Positions 6,895 through 12,847 of a stretch of 12,847 bases of DNA are shown here, piece by piece. Both the position numbers and the translations under genes were made by a program. Every line of letters begins with the position of its first letter. The first letter of the stretch is position 1. Source of the stretch: Oscillospiraceae bacterium (GTDB lineage: Bacteria > Bacillota > Clostridia > Oscillospirales > Ruminococcaceae); assembly GCA_016295545.1 (NCBI GenBank), contig JAEDLA010000015.1:1-12847 (forward strand), read 5' to 3'. The notes under the pieces were generated by a model that saw only the letters and a program-made list of their open reading frames with translations, was not told the origin of the DNA and searched no databases.

Positions 6895-6929
6895 AAGCAG
6901 CTGCATATTTCTTGCGGCTGCTTTTTATT
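6895..6929 (+). terminator. Intrinsic terminator of the GH43 gene
   Basis: An 11-bp stem with one G-U pair (6895-6905 with 6913-6923) and a 7-nt loop runs into TTTTT and then ATT. It begins 42 bp after the stop codon at 6853. Confidence 0.9.
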
Positions 6930-6933
6930 GCAA

Positions 6934-6992
6934 AAAAATATCCATATTGCCTTGATCTGCAAAAACAGGACACCGGCAATATGGATATTTTT
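6934..6992 (-). terminator. Long 18-bp perfect hairpin, terminator of the minus-strand DUF308 gene
   Basis: Positions 6934-6951 and 6975-6992 are perfect inverted copies (18 bp, 23-nt loop, AT-rich outer ends). Read on the minus strand the stem ends in a run of seven T (complement of 6932-6938), 20 bp beyond the DUF308 stop at 7012. On the plus strand it ends in TTTTTATTTTA and would act as a back-up to the hairpin just upstream. Confidence 0.8.
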
Positions 6993-7011
6993 ATTTTATA
7001 GTGGACAACCT

Positions 7012-7578
7012 TTATTTAAGCCTTTTTGCTTCATCGTCCTTAACGGAAAAATCGTCTATATCAATAACAGAGGGGGGAACTTCCTTTGCTCTCAGCTCAG
7101 ATACAATAACAGCAATTCCTCCGACAATGAGGATTATTCCGAGAATTCGCTTGAATAACGCACTTGCGCTGAAAGGATTGAAGAATAGGAAAGCACCAAA
7201 GCACAGGGATATAACACCCAGTACAGCCATGAAGAGCCATGCTCTGCCGGATTTTTTAAGCTGAAGTGCGGAGATAATTCTTTCCGCTCCCGTAAGGCTG
7301 AAAATTATGCCGAGCACTACCGGAAGTCCGAATGAAAGGAGTGTCGGGAAACCGCATACAAGGAATCCGATAAGTATTCCTGATATGGACTTTGCCGCAA
7401 AAAACGGGGCAGTTCCCTTTGTTCCTGAAATAATCAGTACAATTATGTTGTAGATAATCATTGCAGCGCCGGCGATGTAAAACAGCGTTGAAATGAACTT
7501 CGGAAAAAATGCGATTACAATTCCGGCAGCAAGAAGAATCGCTCCGGTCAGATAGGCTTCTGATTTGAAAAATTTCAT
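7012..7578 (-). CDS. DUF308/HdeD-like membrane protein
   Basis: A 188-residue integral membrane protein. Six hydrophobic segments are visible at about 9-25, 30-51, 62-80, 83-104, 113-133 and 141-160, arranged as three pairs, the pattern of DUF308 (HdeD family). A short charged cytoplasmic-type tail (161-188) rich in Asp, Glu and Lys follows. HdeD is linked to acid resistance in enterobacteria, but Firmicutes members have no settled function and none is claimed here. The start is strongly supported by AAAGGAGG (complement of 7586-7593) 7 bp before the ATG. It lies 99 bp downstream of the transglutaminase gene on the same strand. That gap contains a 12-bp inverted repeat and a weak promoter, so it may be a separate unit or the last gene of the operon. 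An 18-bp hairpin terminator follows. Confidence 0.8.
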   Translation of the reverse strand: MKFFKSEAYLTGAILLAAGIVIAFFPKFISTLFYIAGAAMIIYNIIVLIISGTKGTAPFFAAKSISGILIGFLVCGFPTLLSFGLPVVLGIIFSLTGAERIISALQLKKSGRAWLFMAVLGVISLCFGAFLFFNPFSASALFKRILGIILIVGGIAVIVSELRAKEVPPSVIDIDDFSVKDDEAKRLK

Positions 7579-7597
7579 AAAATTTCCTCCTTTAACG

Positions 7598-7637
7598 TTT
7601 TCTCCGGACTTTGTAAAAAGTTCCTGTCCGGAGAAAA
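7598..7637. repeat. Perfect 12-bp inverted repeat upstream of the DUF308 gene
   Basis: TTTTCTCCGGAC (7598-7609) and GTCCGGAGAAAA (7626-7637) are exact inverted copies with a 16-nt spacer. On neither strand does a T-tract follow the stem, so it is not a standard terminator. It lies between the transglutaminase stop (7678) and the DUF308 Shine-Dalgarno (7593). It could be an mRNA-stabilising or attenuating hairpin or a protein-binding operator. Confidence 0.7.
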
Positions 7638-7661
7638 TAGCTTAATTGATATGTCAGACAA
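7634..7661 (-). promoter_or_regulatory. Weak candidate promoter for the DUF308 gene
   Basis: On the minus strand TTGTCT (7661 to 7656), a 16-bp spacer and TATTTT (7639 to 7634) give four of six matches at each box. The -10 overlaps one arm of the 12-bp inverted repeat. The match is weak and could be chance. Confidence 0.25.
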
Positions 7662-7677
7662 TCCTGCATAAATTTGA

Positions 7678-10374
7678 TTAATACAGGAATGTAATAAACC
7701 TCATCAAAAACTTTTCGGCAAGGTTTGACTTGCTGTAAATTTTATGGCTGAGTTTCTCTGCAAAATCAGCTGCAAAATCTGCCGCCGCCTTTTCAGCAGG
7801 AGCATTTCCGAAGCTGCACAGAAGTGCGGTTTCCACCAGCTGTCTGAAATCACCTTTTTCAAAATAAATCTCACCAAGCCGCCCTTCCACATATTCAGCA
7901 AATTCAGTGTAGAATCTGTTATCACGATGTATCTTCATAAGAGCAAGAAGCCTTTCCGTATAGTAGTAAATGTACTCCACACGCCGTTCCGGAGAACCGG
8001 TGGTGAAACGTTTTTTTCTGACTTTCAGTATTATGAACCGTCTTAGGTAAATAATGAGGCAGAGTGCTGCAATTGATGAAATAATTACTGCTGTATAAAG
8101 AACACCCGTTGAGATACCTTTACCGGAGCCGCCGTGTCCTGATATTTTCGTGGTTACAGCCGGCAAAGACGTTGCCGCCTCGGAAGTCTGCTGTGCAGTG
8201 GAGCTTTTTTCTGATGTAGTTTTTTCATGGGTGCTTCCTGTTGTACGTGTTCCTGTTGAGACAGTTGTCGTTCTGGTCTGTTCTGTTGCAGTTGTGGCGG
8301 CTGTTGTAGTTTCGGTGTTAATGGCATTGCTTGAATATCCGGCAGTAAACTCAAAGGGAACCCAGCCGAAGCCGTCAAGATAAACCTCGGTCCATGCGTG
8401 ACTTCTGTTGTCTTTCAGCTGAACTGTGTATGTACCGTCTTTGTTTTTGCTGTTGTTATTGAAGTCGTCAGATACCATGATATAGCCTGTGGCATATCGT
8501 GCCGGAATACCAGCCATTCGTGCAAGAAGAACGCCGGAGGAAGCGTAATGGATACAATAACCCTGTTTATTCTCCAGCAGGAAATAATTGACAAAATCAC
8601 GGTTGGAGGGCGTTTTGCCGGGGGACAGGGAGTAGGTCGTCATGGAGCTGACCTTATCCCTGAGCTGCTGAAGCGTTTCAAGCTTGTCTGCTGCTGTTTC
8701 ACCGGAGGCAGAATCGAGAATATCTGCAAATTCACTCCGAATCTCGTCCATGCTCTCATTGTCGGGCAGCTGTAAGTAATTGGCATAAACAAACTTTCTG
8801 TAGCGGTTTTCAAGCAGTGAAGCCATTATTGCAGGAGCATTTTCGTACATTTTGTCCTCAGTGAAGTATTTCTTATTAAGTTCATTATCAATGGTGAAAT
8901 AATCGTTATAGGAAAAGAGACTGTTGTCCGAGCAGTAATCGGTAATATCCTGCCGCCATACGGTGTCGGTTATTTTTGATGCAGAGTAAACATTCCTGTT
9001 CTTTGTACCAAGAAGCTCCGCAATATTTACAATGTCAATACCTGTGAATTTATAGGAATATTCGGTCTGACCGTTTCTTTTGGAGCTGACGCTTGTATCA
9101 TTGGTATAAACCATGTCTCCGAAATTGTCTGTGCCGTAGGGAGCGTAGCTTTTGTTCTTCTTTCGCTTGGCATCGATCCACAGAGTAATATCGGAATTGC
9201 CCTCAACGGCGGTATTGCAAAGCAGATGAGGGAAGTCCTGCGGATAGATACCATATTTTTTGAAATCTCCGAAAATATCAGCGGCACTGGTGTAAGCTGT
9301 ATTTTTCAGCTCAGTCCATTCATTGTTGCTGTAGACTGCGCCGGCATAGCCTTTCAGGTAAACAGCTCCCTCATATTTTTTATCAATAGTAGCAACGAGG
9401 TCGGTGACGTTTTTGTAGCTGATATTCGATACTGTACCAAGCTTATGCACCTCATAGTCAAATGTGAAGCCAAAGGACTCCGTAATGGCAGAGATACTGG
9501 AGGCAAGGTCGTCAACGGAAAAGGAATTTACTGCCATTTTTATATCAGTGCGCTTCTGATTGAGAGCGTCACTTCTTTTATAGCCGGAAAGCTTCATAAA
9601 AGCAAGTGTAGAGGCAGTAACGATACACAGAGCGTTCATAATGAACAGAGCACATTTTTCTGTGACTTTCAGACGCATCTGACGTTTGGGGAAAAACAGA
9701 TTTTCCTTTCTGACAAATCCGCCGCTTCCGCCGGAATACTCTCCCAGATCGGTATTGCATATTGCAAGGAGAGCAAGCCAGTATGCAATGGTAAGGATTC
9801 CCCAGAAAACAGGAATACTTATGCCGTGATAAAGACCTATTTCAATAATCGGGAAGGTACACAGCACAACAAGAACGGGATTAGGGCGGTGAATTGTAAA
9901 GGTATAGATAATAACGGACAGCAGCCATATACAGAAGATAAAAAATACCGTGACGCAGTAGCTTTCCTCGTCATCCGGAAGAAATTTGTAATAGCTGATA
10001 TCTGTTTTCATAGCATCGGAGTAAATGATGTTATAGACATATTTGAAGCCGTTCTTAACAGTTTCTGCATAACGTGTTACTGCTATTGCAAGCAGACCGA
10101 GAGAAATTCCGGCGAAAATGAGATTTTTTCTGCCTGTTCGTGTCAGAGCAATATGAACAGCTGAAAAAATAATCGCCGCCGTTGTAACAGCCTTAACGCT
10201 GTAATTAAAGTCAAACATTTCAAGAAATGACATTATAACCGAAACAAAGCCAATAACAGCTATAAGAACGGCTTCATACCAGCGCCGGTCAGGTCTTTTC
10301 TGTTTTACGGACATTGTAATGCTGTCGCAGATAACAATTCCGCTGTAATTTTTTTTATTTGTTTTGTTTTTCAT
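7678..10374 (-). CDS. Membrane transglutaminase-like protein (TgpA-type)
   Basis: An 898-residue protein with the layout of TgpA/DUF3488 transglutaminase-like proteins. About seven N-terminal membrane helices lie between residues 34 and 260. A large extracytoplasmic region carries the transglutaminase-like core (about 565-680), then a Thr/Ser-rich linker (about 687-742), one membrane helix (757-777) and a cytoplasmic C-terminal domain (790-898) in the position of DUF4129. Catalytic residues are Cys607 (NKQGYCIHYASS) and His659 (RSHAWTEVYL). The third triad position reads WVPFEFT, with Glu675 where many relatives have Asp. The family acts as envelope cysteine peptidases or transamidases; the natural substrate is unknown. 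The ATG is preceded by AAGGAA, which overlaps the stop codon of the DUF58 gene 9 bp upstream, so the two are translationally coupled. It is the third gene of the MoxR operon. Confidence 0.88.
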   Translation of the reverse strand: MKNKTNKKNYSGIVICDSITMSVKQKRPDRRWYEAVLIAVIGFVSVIMSFLEMFDFNYSVKAVTTAAIIFSAVHIALTRTGRKNLIFAGISLGLLAIAVTRYAETVKNGFKYVYNIIYSDAMKTDISYYKFLPDDEESYCVTVFFIFCIWLLSVIIYTFTIHRPNPVLVVLCTFPIIEIGLYHGISIPVFWGILTIAYWLALLAICNTDLGEYSGGSGGFVRKENLFFPKRQMRLKVTEKCALFIMNALCIVTASTLAFMKLSGYKRSDALNQKRTDIKMAVNSFSVDDLASSISAITESFGFTFDYEVHKLGTVSNISYKNVTDLVATIDKKYEGAVYLKGYAGAVYSNNEWTELKNTAYTSAADIFGDFKKYGIYPQDFPHLLCNTAVEGNSDITLWIDAKRKKNKSYAPYGTDNFGDMVYTNDTSVSSKRNGQTEYSYKFTGIDIVNIAELLGTKNRNVYSASKITDTVWRQDITDYCSDNSLFSYNDYFTIDNELNKKYFTEDKMYENAPAIMASLLENRYRKFVYANYLQLPDNESMDEIRSEFADILDSASGETAADKLETLQQLRDKVSSMTTYSLSPGKTPSNRDFVNYFLLENKQGYCIHYASSGVLLARMAGIPARYATGYIMVSDDFNNNSKNKDGTYTVQLKDNRSHAWTEVYLDGFGWVPFEFTAGYSSNAINTETTTAATTATEQTRTTTVSTGTRTTGSTHEKTTSEKSSTAQQTSEAATSLPAVTTKISGHGGSGKGISTGVLYTAVIISSIAALCLIIYLRRFIILKVRKKRFTTGSPERRVEYIYYYTERLLALMKIHRDNRFYTEFAEYVEGRLGEIYFEKGDFRQLVETALLCSFGNAPAEKAAADFAADFAEKLSHKIYSKSNLAEKFLMRFITFLY

Positions 10375-10383
10375 ATTCTTTCC

Positions 10384-11574
10384 TTAAAGTTCTATATCTC
10401 TTACGGAAGATGAGATTCTGCCTATTACTACGGGGATAATATTGACAGAGGAGTAAATCTCGTCTGTTTCGTCAGCAGCTTCGGCAGACTTGACAATTTT
10501 CAGCACATTTTTAATATCAGCGTCAAGCTCATTGTCTATATGTTCGAGCAGACGGTTATCTTCATCAGCTGTTATAAGTGTAAACGAAGCCCAGCCGGAG
10601 TTATTGTTCACAAAAAAGGGTTCAGGAGATTCAGCATAAAATTCCTCACTGAATGTCAGAATAAGCTCATTTACAGCTGAGGCAAGACTGTCCATACCGT
10701 TGATTAAACGCTGTACGAACTGCTTTTCACGGGGATTGAAGTAAATCAGCGTGTGCTGATGTTCATTTTCGATGTAAAGCTGTGAAAGTGAAACAAAAGC
10801 TTCAATCAGTGTATCAAAAATCGGTAGAGTGTATTCAGATTCCTCGGTACAGCGGAGATTAAGGAAAATAGCCGCAGGAGAATCCACAGGCTGACTGTAA
10901 TCCTTGACAATAAACTCATCACGCTTGCTTGTAAGCTTCCAGTGGATACGGCTGAGCTTGTCTCCTGCGTTATATTCTCTCAGGTCGAAAACCTCTGAGG
11001 GATCGTCACCGGGCTTATACTCGGAGAAAACGGAGCTTTCGTCATTAAAACGGTCGTTGGAAACGACTATACCGTTTATATCATGTCCCTCCGGAAGAAT
11101 AACAATGTCTGCGCCGATATTTTTGCCGACCTTGAATTTAAAAAGTCTTAACGGATCGTAAATCGTAACATAAGCGGAGCGAATTCTGATTTTTCCACAG
11201 AATCTGGAGCTGAGCTTAAATGTGAGCCGCTGTTCGTTTCTTGCCTGAATAGGAAAATGAAGCTCGATATAGTTGACCTGATTGTTGAATATATTAAAGT
11301 ATTCCACAATAGCTTCAGCTTTTCCAACAGGAAAAATACTTCTGTTTGAAACACAGAGCTGAACGTCAAAAGGCTCCTGTTTTGCCGCAGTACGGCTTTT
11401 AACAGCATAATCAACGGACAGCATCTTTTTTGTAATAAGAAGTGAGGTAAACATTAATACAGGCACAGAGCATATAACTATTAGCAGAATCAGTGAAAAG
11501 TCCCATATATAGAGGATATAGAATACTGCACATACTATGATAAGCAGTGCAAAGAGAATTTTCATTATCAGCAT
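10384..11574 (-). CDS. DUF58 domain membrane protein
   Basis: A 396-residue protein with two N-terminal hydrophobic segments (about 5-22 and 26-46) and an immunoglobulin-like stretch with the YDPLRLF motif (139-145). The DUF58 signature is FDLREYNAGDKLSRIHWKL plus FIVKDYSQP (196-229). This is followed by a von Willebrand A-like fold region (about 230-340). DUF58 proteins are the standard partners of MoxR ATPases and are thought to work with them in maturation of envelope or membrane complexes; direct function is not established. The stop TAA overlaps the Shine-Dalgarno of the following transglutaminase gene. The gene starts 3 bp after moxR, with GAAGG just ahead of the moxR stop giving 6-bp spacing. 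A second in-frame ATG three codons later is possible but is spaced less well. Confidence 0.88.
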   Translation of the reverse strand: MLIMKILFALLIIVCAVFYILYIWDFSLILLIVICSVPVLMFTSLLITKKMLSVDYAVKSRTAAKQEPFDVQLCVSNRSIFPVGKAEAIVEYFNIFNNQVNYIELHFPIQARNEQRLTFKLSSRFCGKIRIRSAYVTIYDPLRLFKFKVGKNIGADIVILPEGHDINGIVVSNDRFNDESSVFSEYKPGDDPSEVFDLREYNAGDKLSRIHWKLTSKRDEFIVKDYSQPVDSPAAIFLNLRCTEESEYTLPIFDTLIEAFVSLSQLYIENEHQHTLIYFNPREKQFVQRLINGMDSLASAVNELILTFSEEFYAESPEPFFVNNNSGWASFTLITADEDNRLLEHIDNELDADIKNVLKIVKSAEAADETDEIYSSVNIIPVVIGRISSSVRDIEL

Positions 11575-11577
11575 GGC

Positions 11578-12537
11578 TTACCTTCTGTCCGCAGAAATTC
11601 TTGGTGCAGGAACTTTTTTTACTATTTCAGATATGATATCCGAAGCAGTCTGTTCAGCAAGCTTTGCCTTTGAGCTGAGAATAATTCTGTGCTCGAAAAC
11701 GTCATGGCAGATAAATACCACATCATCGGGAATAACGTAATCTCTGCCCATTGCAACAGCAATTCCCTTTGATATCTGCATAAGGGCAAGAGTACCTCTG
11801 GGGCTTACTCCGAGACGAAGCAGGGGATGATTTCTTGTTGCAGCTGAGAGAGCTACGATATATTCGTAAATTTTATCGTCAACATAAACTCCTGAAATAG
11901 TCTCCTGAAGCTCAAGAATAGTATCAGTGTCAGCAACCTTTCTGACATTTTCGAGAGGAGCAGAGTTGTATTTTGATTTGAGTATAGCCACTTCTCCGGC
12001 AGTATCCGGATAACCCATGCTCAGCTTTATCATAAAGCGGTCAAGCTGAGAATCGGGAAGATTATGTGTTCCGGCAGAACCAATGGGATTCTGCGTAGCA
12101 ATAACGGTATACGGTTCAGGCAGCTTGTATGTAACGCCGTCAACGGTGATCCTTTTCTCCTCCATAAGCTCCAGAAGTGCGGACTGTGTTTTGCTGGAGG
12201 TACGGTTTATTTCGTCAGCAAGAAAGAGATTGCAGAAAGCTACGCCGGGACGGAACTCAAAGCTGTTCTTAGCCTTGTTATATATTGAAAAGCCGGTAAC
12301 GTCAGTAGGAAGTACGTCCGGAGTAAACTGCATACGGTTATGCTCCAGCGAAAGAGCCTTTGAAAAAGCAAGGGCGAGAGTAGTTTTTCCCACTCCGGGA
12401 ATATCTTCTATAAGAACATGGCCCTTGCAGAGAATGGCAAGCAGTACCTTTATAATGACTGCGTCTTTGCCTATTACAGCCTTTTTGACTTCTTTTAATA
12501 TACTGTTGATCTGATTTGTTGAATAAGAAATGTTCAT
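11578..12537 (-). CDS. MoxR-family AAA+ ATPase
   Basis: A 319-residue cytoplasmic chaperone-like ATPase. Walker A is IPGVGKTTLA with Lys51, Walker B is LFLADEINR with Asp108-Glu109, sensor 1 is ATQNP with Asn150, and the arginine-finger region is SQLDRFMIKL with Arg167. Sensor 2 SPRGTLAL opens the C-terminal helical lid. The length is usual for the family. MoxR proteins use ATP hydrolysis to remodel or activate partner proteins, typically the VWA/DUF58 product encoded next to them. It is the first gene of the operon moxR-DUF58-transglutaminase. AGGAG (complement of 12544-12548) stands 6 bp before the ATG and a promoter lies about 60 bp upstream. This function is given at family level only. 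Confidence 0.93.
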   Translation of the reverse strand: MNISYSTNQINSILKEVKKAVIGKDAVIIKVLLAILCKGHVLIEDIPGVGKTTLALAFSKALSLEHNRMQFTPDVLPTDVTGFSIYNKAKNSFEFRPGVAFCNLFLADEINRTSSKTQSALLELMEEKRITVDGVTYKLPEPYTVIATQNPIGSAGTHNLPDSQLDRFMIKLSMGYPDTAGEVAILKSKYNSAPLENVRKVADTDTILELQETISGVYVDDKIYEYIVALSAATRNHPLLRLGVSPRGTLALMQISKGIAVAMGRDYVIPDDVVFICHDVFEHRIILSSKAKLAEQTASDIISEIVKKVPAPRISADRR

Positions 12538-12561
12538 TTTGTTCTCCTGTAATTTTATTTC

Positions 12562-12621
12562 TGTATATGCAATTTATACATATATATAATCTATTATAAC
12601 ATTATATCCTTTCTAATGCAA
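12562..12621 (-). promoter_or_regulatory. Operon promoter and leader palindrome
   Basis: On the minus strand TTGCAT (12621 to 12616), 17 bp, then TATAAT (12598 to 12593); a second TATAAT lies at 12606 to 12601. The -10 boxes are perfect and the -35 is weak. A 6-bp inverted repeat TGTATA/TATACA (12562-12567 with 12575-12580) lies in the leader just past the predicted start and may be an operator. Confidence 0.5.
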
Positions 12622-12632
12622 TAGGAAAATTG

Positions 12633-12666
12633 AAAAAAAGGAGCACAAACGTAAGTTCATGCTCCT
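12633..12666 (-). terminator. Minus-strand intrinsic terminator of an off-window gene
   Basis: AGGAGCA (12639-12645) pairs with TGCTCCT (12660-12666) around a 14-nt loop. On the minus strand it is followed by the complement of AAAAAA (12633-12638), a T-tract. No gene lies between it and the right edge, so it would end a minus-strand transcript coming through the repeat from outside the window. Confidence 0.65.
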
Positions 12667-12700
12667 CAATTATTGTTACTTAAGCTATTAAATATTGATA

Positions 12701-12847
12701 ATTACTTTGTCGGGCAAGCCGAGGGGAGTAATGCTGCAACGTTCGTAAAGCTTCGCTGCGCTTGCTTTACTGGTTTGTTAGGAGGGGCTCTGCCCCCCCT
12801 CGTTCACCCCCCTGCCAAAGGGTTTATACCCTTTGGAATCCCACTTC
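12701..12847 (-). repeat. Structured dispersed repeat, copy 2 (inverted, runs off the edge)
   Basis: This is the inverted partner of the repeat at 721-898. Conserved hairpins are terminal ATTACT/AGTAAT (12701-12706 with 12727-12732), GTAAAGC/GCTTTAC (12745-12751 with 12764-12770), GGGGC/GCCCC (12784-12788 with 12792-12796) and CCAAAGGGT/ACCCTTTGG (12815-12823 with 12828-12836). The last block is identical to copy 1. The middle is shorter and diverged and lacks the CCAGAGGC hairpin of copy 1. No ORF is credible inside it. Confidence 0.75.

Noticed and set aside
6928..7264. Small plus-strand frames overlapping the 18-bp hairpin and the DUF308 3' end
   Set aside because: They run through terminators and antisense to DUF308, and no family is recognisable.
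7598..7637. Intrinsic terminator for the MoxR operon
   Set aside because: The stem is strong, but no T-tract follows it on the minus strand, so it is reported as an inverted repeat of unknown role.
8150..8383. Plus-strand open frames across the Thr-rich linker of the transglutaminase
   Set aside because: They are shadows of low-complexity Thr/Ser/Ala codons on the opposite strand, and the valine-rich product is an artefact of complementing them.
9226..10164. Open frame of 312 codons on the plus strand inside the transglutaminase gene
   Set aside because: It lies wholly antisense to a convincing membrane transglutaminase gene, has no recognisable domain and has no promoter or ribosome binding site of note.

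Overview
The window looks like a chromosomal segment of a cellulosome-forming, low-GC Clostridia, most like Ruminococcus (R. flavefaciens or a close relative). This rests on two type I dockerin proteins carrying plant-wall glycosidases (GH5, and GH43-CBM22-SGNH esterase), Gram-positive ribosome binding sites (AAAGGAGG, GAGGTGA), a TTG start, Bce/Gra-type two-component sequence and intrinsic terminators with T-tracts. The genus assignment is inference. No tRNA, rRNA, CRISPR array or insertion-sequence transposase was seen.

Left end (1-1640): the C-terminal half of an SLC13/ArsB-like anion permease enters from outside the window. It is followed by a structured, GC-rich repeat of about 175 bp (721-898). 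Directly abutting the repeat is a small ORF (912-1595) that joins the first half of a response-regulator receiver to the ATPase domain of a histidine kinase, an in-frame deletion chimera of a BceRS/GraRS-like pair. A bidirectional terminator separates it from the next gene.

Centre (1634-6993): two divergent fibre-degradation genes. On the minus strand is a GH5 endoglucanase-like enzyme with a C-terminal dockerin and, unusually, no signal peptide. On the plus strand is a 1167-residue exported enzyme: GH43, a concanavalin-like C-terminal domain, CBM22, an internal dockerin, and a C-terminal SGNH esterase. The 474-bp gap between them holds a promoter for each gene. On the plus side it also holds a leader of about 190 nt that can form a hairpin and an H-type pseudoknot. 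Such enzymes would cleave xylan-type backbones and side chains and remove acyl groups while docked on a scaffoldin.

Right part (7012-12537, all minus strand): a tight three-gene operon encoding MoxR AAA+ ATPase, DUF58 protein and a membrane transglutaminase-like (TgpA-type) protein, with gaps of 3 and 9 bp. It is followed, after a 99-bp gap containing a perfect 12-bp inverted repeat, by a DUF308/HdeD-like membrane protein. MoxR-DUF58-transglutaminase is a widespread envelope-associated module whose exact role is not settled.

Right end (12538-12847): the operon promoter, a minus-strand terminator for a gene lying off the window, and a second, inverted, partly diverged copy of the left-end repeat running off the edge. 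The two copies therefore bracket about 11.8 kb in opposite orientation, with their terminal hairpins facing each other.
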